Below are positions 1 through 9,079 of a DNA stretch of 64,000 nucleotides, in pieces. How positions within the stretch are numbered: position 1 is the first letter of the stretch; each line of letters starts with the position of its first letter. Position numbers and translations under genes: made by a program. This DNA comes from Pimelobacter simplex (GTDB lineage: Bacteria; Actinomycetota; Actinomycetes; Propionibacteriales; Nocardioidaceae): NCBI RefSeq assembly GCF_024662235.1, contig NZ_CP096276.1:3906001-3970000 (forward strand), given 5' to 3'. Under the pieces are notes generated by a model. It was not told where the DNA came from. It did no database searches and was given only the letters and a program-made list of their open reading frames with translations.

Positions 1-168
1 CACCTTGCCATCCGAGCCGACCAGGTACGCCGCCGCGAGGCTCTTGCCGTGCCCCGGACCGACCGCGTGGGCGGCGCCGGCGGCGAAGGCGAGCACGAAG
101 GCGACCGGGAGGAATCCAGGCGACTGGACCAGGCTCAGCAGACGGTCATCGAGGGACGTGGGGGGCAC
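1..168 (-). CDS. NicO-family nickel/cobalt transporter, N-terminal fragment (gene runs off the left edge)
   Basis: Only the first 56 codons are in the window. They begin with a GTG that is the first possible start after an in-frame stop two codons upstream. The reading shows a hydrophobic helix followed by GAAHAVGPGHGKSLAAAYLV. The HAxGPGHGK stretch after the first membrane helix is typical of NicO/RcnA-type divalent metal permeases, where the histidines bind Ni/Co. The usual periplasmic N-terminal domain of longer actinobacterial members is absent. The metal cannot be told from a fragment. The gene is co-directional with the DUF4012 gene, 93 bp downstream of it. Confidence 0.66.
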   Translation of the reverse strand, partial: MPPTSLDDRLLSLVQSPGFLPVAFVLAFAAGAAHAVGPGHGKSLAAAYLVGSDGKV

Positions 169-261
169 GGGACCTCATCGAAACCGGCGCAGTTGAAGTC
201 AACGGTGTTGATCGATGGCCGTGCGGGGCCCGCCAGGTGAAGAGAAAGGTAAAGGAATCCC

Positions 262-2100
262 TCAGCGCACGGTGCAGGACGAGCGCACGGTGGCGTTCGA
301 GCTGCCGGCGCTCGCACCCGGCGACATCTCCAGACGCGGGTCGCCCTCCTGGCCCTTGCCCGAGCGCAGCACCAGGTCGACGGTCTGGGACTTGCCCGGG
401 TCGAGCAGGACGCCGACGCTGGCGACCTTGCGGCCGGCGTACGACAGGACGGAGGGGTTGTTGACGCGCTGGCCGTCGACCGACATCTCCACGACCTCGC
501 CACCGACCGGCGTGCTGACGTAGACGACGAGGAGCTGCTGGCCCGGGTCGGTCCGGTTGCCCGGGAAGAACTCACCGGTGATGGTGTCGGGCAGCTCGTC
601 CGCGCCCGGCGGGGTGGCGTTGTCGAAGTTGATCGTGACGCCGAGGGTCTGCCGGCCGCCGGTGCAGCCGCGGGAGAAGAGCGAGGCGTTCTGGCGCAGG
701 TAGTACTGCATCTTCGTCGGGCCGGCGTCGTTGACGTAGATGCCCACCTCGGGATGGTCCGGGTCGCGGCCGACGAACTCGCCGGCGATCCGGGTGCCGG
801 CGATCTCGGCCTGGGCGGCGGGGTCGAAGAAGTGCATCCGGACCCGGCCCTCCTGGACGCCGCTCACGAGCCCGCGGACCAGGTCGGGCGCACTGCCCCG
901 GCCGTCGGCGAAGGCGTTGAAGACGCCCTTGGCGACGGCGTCCTGGTAGTCGCTCTGGCCCTGCGTGGTCGGGACGAGCGCGTAGACCTGGTTCTCGACG
1001 CGGGCGACCACGTCCTTGGCGGTCACCGGCGGGTAGCCGGCGACGGGGACCGCGCCGAGCGTGGCGAGGAGGTAGGACACGGCGACCGGGTCGACGTACA
1101 GGACGCCGTCGACGCGCTGCCCGGTCACCTGCTGCCAGCGGGCCCGGATGAGCTCGGAGGATCGGGGGATGTCGGGGGTCAGCGTCGCGTCGACGCCGGC
1201 GGTGCCGAGGATCTCGCCGAACAGCGCGCGCTCCTCGGAGGTCAGCGGCAGGATCGGCTTATCGCTCGCGCCGAGCGAGGCCATGTCGCGCTGGTCGACG
1301 ATCTCGACCTTGCCGCGGCTGGCGCGGACCAGCGAGAGCGAGCCCGGCAGGCCGCCGCTGCTGCGCGACTCGGCGTTGTTCTGGAGGACGAGCAGGTAGT
1401 TGCGCGGCTTGTCCTGGCCGAGCAGCACCGGGAGCAGCCGCGCCGCCCGGTACGTCGACCCGAGCGTGTCGCGCGCGTCGTCCACCAGCCCGCGGAGCGC
1501 GGTGAAGCGGGTCTGCACCGGCCCGATGAAGGCCGCCGAGTCCACCTCGCCGAGCCGCGTGCTCGCCGCGTCGAACGCGCGCTCGCTGCGCTGGGCCGGC
1601 TCCTCGAGCCCGGCGACCTGCTCGAGCGGGAAGACGTGTCCGGCCGGCTTGAACGTCTCGGCCGAGACCTGGTCGGCGGCGTCGATGACCGGAGGCAGGC
1701 CCTCCCGGCCGAGGTCGCGCAGCACCTCGGCGACGGTGGCGACGCCCTCGGCGTCGTCCCCCAGGACCGGCACGTGCTCGAAGACCCACCAGGTCGGCCC
1801 GCTCGTGCGGTCCGCGGCCGCGTCGGTCGCCCGCTGGTACGCGCGCAGCGCCTCCCGGGCCCCCTGGGCGTCCCCGCGCACCAGCGCCTCGCGCATCTCG
1901 CGCGCCTGGACCTCGGCGTCCTTGAGGTCGCGGGCGGTGCCGGTGAGCGCGAGCAGCGTCCACCCGAGTCCCACGAAGAGGACGAAACCCAGCGCGATCG
2001 CGATCGTCGCGCGAGGATGGTCCCGGCGGAAGCGACGTAGCTGACGGAGCGCCCGCCGCACGCCTCGAGATCGGCGCCGACGCCGGATCTCGGGCGACAT
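262..2100 (-). CDS. DUF4012 membrane-anchored protein
   Basis: 612 residues: a basic N-terminus (RRRRRSRG), one membrane helix at about residues 33-54 (TIAIALGFVLFVGLGWTLLA), then a large extracytoplasmic region. The segment NYLLVLQNNAESRSSGGLPG is the hallmark of DUF4012 proteins, which are common beside actinobacterial exopolysaccharide genes and have no proven biochemical role. The ATG at 2100 is preferred to the in-frame start at 2133 because a TAGTGT -10 box (2109-2114, minus strand) ends 8 nt before it, giving a leaderless transcript. It is divergent from the Wzz/kinase gene, which suggests a cell-surface polysaccharide role, but this is inference. Confidence 0.85.
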   Translation of the reverse strand: MSPEIRRRRRSRGVRRALRQLRRFRRDHPRATIAIALGFVLFVGLGWTLLALTGTARDLKDAEVQAREMREALVRGDAQGAREALRAYQRATDAAADRTSGPTWWVFEHVPVLGDDAEGVATVAEVLRDLGREGLPPVIDAADQVSAETFKPAGHVFPLEQVAGLEEPAQRSERAFDAASTRLGEVDSAAFIGPVQTRFTALRGLVDDARDTLGSTYRAARLLPVLLGQDKPRNYLLVLQNNAESRSSGGLPGSLSLVRASRGKVEIVDQRDMASLGASDKPILPLTSEERALFGEILGTAGVDATLTPDIPRSSELIRARWQQVTGQRVDGVLYVDPVAVSYLLATLGAVPVAGYPPVTAKDVVARVENQVYALVPTTQGQSDYQDAVAKGVFNAFADGRGSAPDLVRGLVSGVQEGRVRMHFFDPAAQAEIAGTRIAGEFVGRDPDHPEVGIYVNDAGPTKMQYYLRQNASLFSRGCTGGRQTLGVTINFDNATPPGADELPDTITGEFFPGNRTDPGQQLLVVYVSTPVGGEVVEMSVDGQRVNNPSVLSYAGRKVASVGVLLDPGKSQTVDLVLRSGKGQEGDPRLEMSPGASAGSSNATVRSSCTVR

Positions 2101-2232
2101 AGGACGGGACACTAGTGGTCGATACCTCGACATGGAACAGTGACCCCGGCCGGGAGCGGACGTTGGTCACAGGGGCGTGCCCTAGGATCACCGTGCATTG
2201 GGGCCACGCAAGACACAGCAAGGGATGGGGAC

Positions 2233-3648
2233 TTGGATTTCAAGCAATTTCTGGCGGTGCTGAGGCGTCGCTGGATGAGCATCGTGGCCATCATTCTCCT
2301 CGCTCTCGCGGTCAGCTCGGCGGTCACTTTCACGCGCACCCCGATGTATGAGTCGAAGAGCAAGATCTTCCTCACCGTCGACGTCCGCGACACCACCGAT
2401 GCCTACGCCGCGCTGCTCTTCGCGTCGAACCGCGCGGCGTCGTACGCCACGGTGGTCAAGAGCACCGAGCTCGCCACGATCGTCAAGGAGCAGCTCAACC
2501 GCAAGGAGAGCGCCGACGTCCTCGCCTCGCGCGTCGACGCCGAGGTGATCGACACGACCTCGCTGATCCAGATCACGGTCAAGGCCGAGAACCCGCGCGA
2601 CGCGGAGACGATCAACGACCGGACCACCAAGGAGTTCATCAAGTACGTCGGGGGTCTCGAGACACCCGGCGGCGAGGGCGGCGGCCAGTCCCAGATCCTC
2701 GCCCAGATCACCGACAACGCCAGCTACAACCCGAACCAGGTCTCCCCCGACATCGTGCTCAACCTCGTCGTCGCGGCCCTGATCGGCATCCTGCTCGGCA
2801 TCGGCCTGGCCATCGCCCGCGAGCTCCTCGACCGCACCATCCGCACCGCGGACCACGTCTCCGAGCTCACCGAGTCGCCCGTGCTGGCCAGCATCGGCTT
2901 CGACGGCGACATCCGCTCCGCACCCCTGCTGACCGACCTGGGCGGCTTCGCGGCCCGCACCGAGGCCTTCCGCCTGCTCCGGACGAACCTGCAGTTCATC
3001 GACCTCGACCACCAGCCCCGCTGCCTGGTCATCACCAGCGCCGTCCCCGGCGAGGGCAAGACCATGACGTCGACCAACCTCGCCGTCGCCCTCGCCCAGA
3101 CCGGCCGCAACACGCTCATCATCGACGCCGACCTCCGTCGTCCCCGCGTCGCGAGCACCCTCGGCCTCGACCCCGCCGTCGGCCTCACCACGGCCCTCGT
3201 CGGCAAGACCGAGATCCACGACGCCATCCAGGTCCACGAGGCCAGCGGCCTGCACGTCCTCGCGTCCGGCGCCAAGCCGCCGAACCCGACCGAGATCCTG
3301 CAGTCGAAGATCACCCACGACCTGATCCTGCGGCTGCGCTCGTCGTACGACATGGTGATCATCGACGCCCCGCCGCTGCTCCCCGTGGCCGACGCCTCGG
3401 TCCTGGCCAAGCTCGCCGACGGCGTCATCATCGTCGTACGGCACGCGCGGACGACCAAGGACCAGGTCAACGAGGCCATCAACCGCCTCAACCACGTCGG
3501 CGCCCGCCTCTACGGCGTCGTGGTCAACATGGTCGCCAAGCGCGCGATCGGCTCGTATTACTACTACTACTACGAGGAGACGAGCCCCTCGGGCCGCGGC
3601 GACAAGTCGAGCTCGAAGTCGAACGGCTCCGGCCGCCGCCGCGCCTGA
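2233..3648 (+). CDS. Wzz-type chain-length regulator fused to BY-kinase (polysaccharide tyrosine autokinase)
   Basis: 471 residues from a TTG start that has AGGGA seven nt upstream; longer in-frame starts lack an RBS. A Wzz domain is held by two membrane helices (about residues 15-33 and 174-195). A cytoplasmic P-loop tyrosine kinase follows, with Walker A AVPGEGKT near 271, Walker A' IIDADLRRP and Walker B MVIIDAPP. The C-terminus carries a run of six tyrosines (SYYYYYYEE), the usual autophosphorylation cluster, then a Ser/Gly/Arg tail. The family controls polymer length by cycles of autophosphorylation. The Wzz and kinase parts are one protein, as is common in Gram-positives. No partner phosphatase gene is visible nearby. 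A TAGGAT -10-like box lies at 2183-2188. Confidence 0.93.
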   Translation: MDFKQFLAVLRRRWMSIVAIILLALAVSSAVTFTRTPMYESKSKIFLTVDVRDTTDAYAALLFASNRAASYATVVKSTELATIVKEQLNRKESADVLASRVDAEVIDTTSLIQITVKAENPRDAETINDRTTKEFIKYVGGLETPGGEGGGQSQILAQITDNASYNPNQVSPDIVLNLVVAALIGILLGIGLAIARELLDRTIRTADHVSELTESPVLASIGFDGDIRSAPLLTDLGGFAARTEAFRLLRTNLQFIDLDHQPRCLVITSAVPGEGKTMTSTNLAVALAQTGRNTLIIDADLRRPRVASTLGLDPAVGLTTALVGKTEIHDAIQVHEASGLHVLASGAKPPNPTEILQSKITHDLILRLRSSYDMVIIDAPPLLPVADASVLAKLADGVIIVVRHARTTKDQVNEAINRLNHVGARLYGVVVNMVAKRAIGSYYYYYYEETSPSGRGDKSSSKSNGSGRRRA

Positions 3649-3668
3649 CCAGCGGCACCCGCAGCACC

Positions 3669-3706
3669 CCGAGCCCCCGGCACCCGCAAGGTTGACGGGG
3701 GCTCGG
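3669..3706 (+). terminator. Hairpin after the Wzz/kinase gene
   Basis: Perfect 11-bp arms CCGAGCCCCCG and CGGGGGCTCGG are separated by 16 nt, 20 bp after the kinase stop and between convergent genes. No clear U-tract follows, so this is a GC-rich actinobacterial-type terminator candidate that could serve both strands. Confidence 0.55.
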
Positions 3707-3809
3707 TGCTTCCGCGGTTCCCGGGTGCCGCGCGGAAGGTGCCGGCAACCTCACCCGCCGGAACGTGCTCCTTCGCCCGCCGGAACGCGCCCCTTCGCCG
3801 GAGCGGAGA

Positions 3810-4577
3810 TCAGCCCTTGCGGACGAAGACCATGAGGGTCGGCGCGAGGGCCGGCGGGGTGAGGCGGTCCACGAGCTGGGCGACCCGCCAGGCCGGCGCG
3901 TTCGACCCGAAGTACGTCGGTTCCGAGGCGTGGCCGTAGACGACGAGCTCGTTCGGCGCCGGGAACAGCGAGGAGAGCGAGCGGCGGGTGTTCATGCTGT
4001 AGCGGACCGGGAAGACGTCCTCGGCCTTGCGGTGCGGCTGGAGCCGGGAGAGCACGCGGGTGTGCAGGTCGTTGGGTACGGCGCGGGCGCCGATGCCGAT
4101 GATCCCCCACTTGTTGGGGGTGCGGGCGGCGATCCAGCCGCCGGGCTTGAGGATGCGGAGCATCTCGGCGGCGACCGTGGGGGCGTCCGCCTCCCCCACG
4201 TGCTCCAGGACATGGTCGGCGAGGACCAGGTCGAAGGAGGCGTCCGCGAAGGGCAGCAGGGCGCCGGGCTCGATCACCTGGGCCGAGGCGAGGGTGGGGT
4301 TGTCGAGGACGACGGGGTCGACGTCGACGCCGTGGACCTCGGCGACCCGCTCGTGGAAGGAGCGGAGCATGCGGTGCAGGTCCGGGAAGGGCTCGACGGC
4401 CCACAGGCCGCGGCCGGCGCCGAAGTCGAGGACCCGGCTGTCGGGGGCGAGCAGCGCGTTGACGCGCGTGTAGAACTCGATGAAGCCGTCGTGGCGGGTG
4501 TAGCCGCCGGCGCGGACCTCCGGGTAGAGCCGGGTGAGGGTCTCGCCCGGGCGGAACGTCGATTCGGAGTCGTTCAC
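3810..4577 (-). CDS. Class I SAM-dependent methyltransferase
   Basis: 255 residues. The SAM-binding motif I is VLDFGAGRGLW, followed by VHGVDVDP (motif II), FDLVLADHVLEHV (motif IV) and RILKPGGWIAARTP (motif VI), a Methyltransf_11/23-type fold. The substrate is probably a sugar or lipid-linked glycan given the locus. The third codon, a GTG at 4577, is chosen because TAAGGT (4584-4589, minus strand) lies 6 nt before it; the longer reading from 4583 would overlap that box. It therefore seems to have its own leaderless promoter although it is only 17 bp beyond the GT61 gene stop. Confidence 0.8.
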   Translation of the reverse strand: MNDSESTFRPGETLTRLYPEVRAGGYTRHDGFIEFYTRVNALLAPDSRVLDFGAGRGLWAVEPFPDLHRMLRSFHERVAEVHGVDVDPVVLDNPTLASAQVIEPGALLPFADASFDLVLADHVLEHVGEADAPTVAAEMLRILKPGGWIAARTPNKWGIIGIGARAVPNDLHTRVLSRLQPHRKAEDVFPVRYSMNTRRSLSSLFPAPNELVVYGHASEPTYFGSNAPAWRVAQLVDRLTPPALAPTLMVFVRKG

Positions 4578-4594
4578 GACCACACCTTAGATCT

Positions 4595-5836
4595 CTAGAG
4601 GTCCGCGAGGAGGGCGTCGACCGAGGCGAGCACCCGTGCGGGAGGGATGGACACGTCGTCGAGCACGCCCTGGTTGGGTCCGTCGGGACCGGCGGTGGGC
4701 TCGGCGACGAGGTAGCGGTAGTCGGCGTCGATCGCCTGGCAGATCGCCCACAGCCCCAGGTGCACGTACGTCGACGCGAACATCTCGAGCACCCGCACCC
4801 CGGGCCGGGCGAAGGTCAGGTTGGTCAGCGCCGCCCCGTGCGGCGAGACGACGACGTCGGCGCCGTGGAAGAGGTCGATCTGCTCCTGGACGCTGTGCTT
4901 GCCGGGGTCGATGCGGACGAAGCCGCGCCGCTCCAGCTCGGGCCACAGGGCGGCCTCCTCGACGTACCGGCGGGTGCGCGGGGTGGTGCCGCGGGTGATG
5001 TAGAGGCGGCGCGGGCCGTCGGCGACGCCCGCGCTGGGGGGCAGTCGCTTGCGCAGCCAGTCGACCGTCGCGGGCGGGGCCTGGAGCGCCCAGTTGGGGT
5101 TGCTCGGGACGAGGAGGCGGTCGGCGCGGACGGTGCGGCCGCGCTCGGGCTGGATCAGCCGGCCGCGGACGCCGGCGAGCTCGAGCAGCTGGCGCTGGTA
5201 CCCCGTCCCGTGCGGTACGACGACCGCCGCGACCTCGTCGAGCACCCGGTCGCCGAGCGTCTCGTCGAGCACCGCCAGACGCCCGATCGCGTCGTAGAGG
5301 AAGTGGTAGTAGTTCTCGGCCGTGCCGCGGGCGGTGAGGCTGAGCACCGTGCCGCGGACGTGCTCGGTCGGGCCGAGGGTGGGCCGCAGGAAGATCGGGT
5401 GCTCGCGCCAGTCGACGACCCCGAAGTAGGTGCTCGTCTCGTGGTCGAGGACCTTGCCGGGCGTGGTCGCGGCACCGTAGTCGCCGGAGAGCCGGCCGTC
5501 AGTGATCTCGAGCGTGAACGTCGCCGGCACCGTCGTCGCGGGCACCCGCGGCGTGGGCACGGTCGCGGCGTGGATCGCGGCGAACAGCCAGTGCCCGGCG
5601 GGCTCCCCCAGCGTCGCGGGGCGGATCCACGGCTCCTCGGGGCGTCCGGGGTGCAGCGTCACGCCGGGCTCGCCCGCGGCGGTGTCGCGCGCGGACGAGG
5701 TCGCCCGGCGCGGGACGCCGCGGGCACCGAGGAGCGGCGAGAGCACCCGGAAGACGTGGCCGAGCAGCCGGGTGACCAGGAGGTGCACCCGCTTGAGCAA
5801 CGGCCACCACGGCCGCAGCCAGGCCGGGAGGCTCAT
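4595..5836 (-). CDS. Glycosyltransferase family 61 (DUF563) protein
   Basis: 413 residues. The C-terminal half has the GT61 signature DVVVSPHGAALTNLTFARPG followed by VRVLEMF, and the central YYHFLYDAIGRL and LYITRGTTPRTRR segments fit the same family, known from plant xylan and bacterial capsule glycosyltransferases. The N-terminal 80 residues are basic and hydrophobic (WLRPWWPLLKRVHLLVTRLLGHV) and may bind the membrane. The ATG at 5836 overlaps the stop of the upstream glycosyltransferase by 4 bp (ATGA), so the two are translationally coupled. Donor and acceptor cannot be read from sequence. Confidence 0.85.
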   Translation of the reverse strand: MSLPAWLRPWWPLLKRVHLLVTRLLGHVFRVLSPLLGARGVPRRATSSARDTAAGEPGVTLHPGRPEEPWIRPATLGEPAGHWLFAAIHAATVPTPRVPATTVPATFTLEITDGRLSGDYGAATTPGKVLDHETSTYFGVVDWREHPIFLRPTLGPTEHVRGTVLSLTARGTAENYYHFLYDAIGRLAVLDETLGDRVLDEVAAVVVPHGTGYQRQLLELAGVRGRLIQPERGRTVRADRLLVPSNPNWALQAPPATVDWLRKRLPPSAGVADGPRRLYITRGTTPRTRRYVEEAALWPELERRGFVRIDPGKHSVQEQIDLFHGADVVVSPHGAALTNLTFARPGVRVLEMFASTYVHLGLWAICQAIDADYRYLVAEPTAGPDGPNQGVLDDVSIPPARVLASVDALLADL

Positions 5837-6876
5837 CGCGCCACCAGCCGGCGCACGACCGCCCACACCGGGCGGAAGCGGACGACGCGGCCGATGAGGA
5901 CCCGCATCCACAGCGGCTTGATGATCCGCTTCACCGCCCGCGAGAGGCGCCCGTCGATCTGGAGCAGGACCAGCTCGAGCTCGGCCTCGGCCTTCTCGTT
6001 GAGCGCGACCTCGGCCGGGTGCACCAGCGGGAAGGGCATCTCCTGGGCGGGCATCGGGTCGCGTGCGGTGTGCGTGTGGGTCGCGTCGGGGCCGAAGCCG
6101 TCGTTCTCGACCAGGTTGAGCGAGGGCGTGATCGACAGCCCGCGCCGGGACATGATGGTCACCCACCAGTGGTGGTCCCAGCCGCGCGAGTCGCCGTCGC
6201 GGTCGCCGGCCACCTGGGTGAAGTGGCGCAGCGCGGCCTCGGTCACGAGCGCGTCGGGGTGCGGCAGCACCTCCACCGGCCGTACGGCGTCCGCGGTGCG
6301 CGGGGTCGCGCCCACCCGCTCCTCGGCCCCGGCGTGGTCGCGCGGGAAGACCGCGCGGTGCGCGTGCCAGCGGTCGGCCCAGGTCGCCCAGCCCCAGACG
6401 CTCGCCCAGGTGGTGAACGCGTAGCTGTCCGAGCCGAACATCCCGCGCGGGATGCCCTTGTTGTCGCCCGCGACCTGCCAGACCCGCGGCTCGGCGGCGT
6501 AGCGGTCGAGCAGCTCGACGCAGAAGTCGAAGAACGTGGGGTGCGGGATGCAGTCGTCCTCGAGCACGATCGCCCGGTCCACCTGGGCGAAGACCCAGTC
6601 CAGGCCGAGCTCGACGTTGGCCTCCAGCCCGATGTTGCGCTCGGCGAAACGGGTGTGGACCCGCCCCGGCCAGGGCGCCGACGTGAGCAGCTCGCGGACC
6701 TCGGCGCACCGCGCGGCGTCCTCGGGGTGGGTCGCGCGCGGGCCGTCGACGACGAGGAAGACGTCCTCGGGAGCGGTCGCGAGCACCGCCTCGACCGTAC
6801 GGCGGACGACCGCGGGCCGGTTGAACGCCACGATGACGACGGGCGTGCGGAGCGGGAGGGCGGACGACTCAGGCAC
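5833..6876 (-). CDS. Glycosyltransferase family 2-like protein (tandem copy 1)
   Basis: 347 residues, GTG start overlapping the previous gene's stop by 8 bp. The N-terminus PVVIVAFNRPAVVRRTVEAV and the acidic motif AIVLEDDCIPHPTFFDF give a GT-A nucleotide-diphospho-sugar fold with a metal-binding DD. The strip ASVWGWATWADRW is typical of this bacterial subgroup. It is clearly paralogous to the gene at 6869-7885: both contain LEANVELGLDWVFAQVDRAI and nearly the same WGWATWADRW region. The C-terminus (RRLVAR) is basic. The sugar specificity is unknown. Confidence 0.85.
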   Translation of the reverse strand: MPESSALPLRTPVVIVAFNRPAVVRRTVEAVLATAPEDVFLVVDGPRATHPEDAARCAEVRELLTSAPWPGRVHTRFAERNIGLEANVELGLDWVFAQVDRAIVLEDDCIPHPTFFDFCVELLDRYAAEPRVWQVAGDNKGIPRGMFGSDSYAFTTWASVWGWATWADRWHAHRAVFPRDHAGAEERVGATPRTADAVRPVEVLPHPDALVTEAALRHFTQVAGDRDGDSRGWDHHWWVTIMSRRGLSITPSLNLVENDGFGPDATHTHTARDPMPAQEMPFPLVHPAEVALNEKAEAELELVLLQIDGRLSRAVKRIIKPLWMRVLIGRVVRFRPVWAVVRRLVAR

Positions 6877-7885
6877 GACGGCCCTTCTCTCCGAGCTGGG
6901 TCAGGAACCGGTGGGTGGCGGTCGCCGCCTTGCTGTTGACCGCGGTCCGGGCCGCGTGGCGCAGCCGGGGCGAGCGGAGCACTTGGCGGGCCAGGGTCGC
7001 GGCACGGCCGCCGACCCGGCTGAGCACCAGCTCGAGCTCGCGCTCGACGTCAGTCGACAGCGCGACCTGCGCGGGGTGGTGGAGCGGGAAGCCGATCGAC
7101 GCCGCGGCGTGGTCGCGCTTGCCGGGCGCGACACCGTGGGTGGCGTCCTCGCCCCAGCCGACGTTCTCGACCATGTTGACCGCCGGCGAGGTCGCCAGGC
7201 CGCCGAGCGTCATCATCGTCAGCCACCAGTGCTTGTCCCAGCCGTGGGTGACGGTGTCGGACGACGCCGCCGCCTCGGCGAAGTGCTGCTGACCCGAGCG
7301 GGTCACGAGCAGCCCGTCCTGCGGGGCGGCCGGGACGGTGCGCACCGGCGCGTCCCCGGAGACGTGGTCGCGCGGGAACACCTCGCGGTGCCGCTGCCAG
7401 CGGTCGGCCCAGGTCGCCCAGCCCCACACGCTCGCCCAGGCAGTGAACGCATAGCTGTCGTCGCCGAACAGCCGGCGCGGTACGCCGAGCCCGCTGCCCG
7501 AGACCTGCCAGACGCGCTCGTCGTCGCGGTAGCGCTCCAGCAGCTCGTCGGCGTAGCGGAAGAAGTCGGGGCCCGCCTGGCAGTCGTCCTCGAGCACGAT
7601 CGCGCGGTCCACCTGCGCGAACACCCAGTCCAGGCCGAGCTCGACGTTGGCCTCCAGGCCGAGGTTGGTCTCGGCGTAGCGGCGGTGCACCTCGCACGGC
7701 CAGTCGACCTGCTCCAGGACCGCACGGGTCGCCGCGCACCGCTCGGCGTCGTCGGGGTGGGTCGGACGCGGCCCGTCGGCGACCAGGAAGAGCTGCGCAG
7801 GGCGCGCCGACCTGATCGCGGCCAGCGTCTGCTCGGTGAGCTGCGGCCGGTTGAAGGCGATGAGCGCCACGGGGGTCGTGAGCAA
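6869..7885 (-). CDS. Glycosyltransferase family 2-like protein (tandem copy 2)
   Basis: 338 residues from a TTG at 7885 with GAGGAA 4-5 nt upstream; an in-frame ATG at 8029 would add 48 residues unlike the paralogue and would run across the divergent promoter region. The protein begins MLTTPVALIAFNRPQLTEQT, then VADGPRPTHPDDAERC, IVLEDDCQAGPDFF and ASVWGWATWADRW, as in its neighbour at 5833-6876. It is first in a three-gene overlapping run (7885 to 4595) that also contains the GT61 gene. A GT-A fold is well supported; the linkage formed is not. Confidence 0.85.
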   Translation of the reverse strand: MLTTPVALIAFNRPQLTEQTLAAIRSARPAQLFLVADGPRPTHPDDAERCAATRAVLEQVDWPCEVHRRYAETNLGLEANVELGLDWVFAQVDRAIVLEDDCQAGPDFFRYADELLERYRDDERVWQVSGSGLGVPRRLFGDDSYAFTAWASVWGWATWADRWQRHREVFPRDHVSGDAPVRTVPAAPQDGLLVTRSGQQHFAEAAASSDTVTHGWDKHWWLTMMTLGGLATSPAVNMVENVGWGEDATHGVAPGKRDHAAASIGFPLHHPAQVALSTDVERELELVLSRVGGRAATLARQVLRSPRLRHAARTAVNSKAATATHRFLTQLGEKGRRA

Positions 7886-8004
7886 GCCGTTCCTCGGGTG
7901 TGTGGACTGGCGATGAGCGAGCGGTGATCTGGCGATGATTCGGTGGAAAGTCTTCCACCAGATGTCAGAACGACCCGCGCCCGATGCGGTTACAGTTGCG
8001 CGCT

Positions 8005-9075
8005 GTGCCCCCGATTTCCGCAGACGCACTCGTCGCCAAGGCCCGTCGTGCCAACCCCGAGCTGGTCGCCGGCTGGCTCCGCCGCCGGGCCAAGTCGGGC
8101 GCTGCCCGCGCCGGCTTCATGGTCAGCCGGATCGACGAGGAGGGCCGCCGCTACGTCGAGGTGACCCACAACGACGACGTCGCGCTGCCCGCCGGTGCCG
8201 AGACCGAGCTGCGCCAGGACAACCCGCGCCTCGCCGAGCTCCAGGCGACGTACGACGCGCTCGACCTGCCCTCCGCCGTCCACACCCAGTGGCGCCAGGG
8301 CTTCCTCAAGAAGAACCTCTCGCTCGCCTGGTTCCGCGGCGACAACGCCTACGTCTGGCAGTTCCGCCAGCTCGGCAACGCCGCCCGGATCCGGATGTAC
8401 CTCGCCATGCTCGACGTCCAGGAGCGCGACAAGCTCGGGCTGTTCGACAAGCTCACCGAGGACGGCCTGTTCGGCGCGTTCACGTTCGAGTTCGGTCAGC
8501 GCCCGTCGGTGAGCCGCGACCTGCTCGACAGCATCAACGAGATCAACTACCTCGACGAGCAGATGGGGCTCTCGTCGATCCAGGGCCTGCGCGTCCTCGA
8601 CATCGGCGCCGGCTACGGCCGCCTCGCGCACCGGATGTCGACCGCGTTCCCCGACCTCGCGGCGTACGACTGCGTCGACGCGGTCGCCACCTCGACCTTC
8701 CTGTGCGAGTACTACACGAAGTTCCGCGGGCTGCCCGAGAGCGTGCGCGTCGTCCCGCTGAACGAGCACGAGAAGCTCGCCGAGCGCTATGACGTCGCGG
8801 TCAACATCCACTCGTTCTCGGAGGCCTCGCACGACGCCGTGTGCTGGTGGCTCGACCGGATCGCCGAGCGCGACATCCCGTGGCTGCTGATCGTCCCGAA
8901 CACGCCCGACGAGCTGCGCAGCACCGAGCTCGACGGCTCGATGAAGGCGTTCCGCCAGGACGTCCTCGACCGCGGCTACGAGCTCGTGGACGACCGCCCG
9001 ATCCACCAGTCCGACGAGCTCCGCGAGCTCATCGACCTGCACGACCGGTTCTACCTCTTCCGCAAGTCGGCCTGA
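8005..9075 (+). CDS. Putative sugar O-methyltransferase
   Basis: 356 residues. The second half carries the SAM site VLDIGAGYGRLAHRM, then a NIHSFSEASHDAVCWW stretch and a C-terminal DRFYLFRK, as in the putative sugar O-methyltransferase family often found in glycan loci. The first half (about 190 residues) is helical and contains WRQGFLKKNLSLAWFRGDNAYVW reading across two short segments. The GTG at 8005 is selected because a TACAGT box (7991-7996) ends 8 nt before it; the ATG at 7984 lies upstream of that box. It is divergent from the glycosyltransferase trio, with 119 bp between starts. Confidence 0.8.
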   Translation: MPPISADALVAKARRANPELVAGWLRRRAKSGAARAGFMVSRIDEEGRRYVEVTHNDDVALPAGAETELRQDNPRLAELQATYDALDLPSAVHTQWRQGFLKKNLSLAWFRGDNAYVWQFRQLGNAARIRMYLAMLDVQERDKLGLFDKLTEDGLFGAFTFEFGQRPSVSRDLLDSINEINYLDEQMGLSSIQGLRVLDIGAGYGRLAHRMSTAFPDLAAYDCVDAVATSTFLCEYYTKFRGLPESVRVVPLNEHEKLAERYDVAVNIHSFSEASHDAVCWWLDRIAERDIPWLLIVPNTPDELRSTELDGSMKAFRQDVLDRGYELVDDRPIHQSDELRELIDLHDRFYLFRKSA

Positions 9076-9079
9076 ACTC

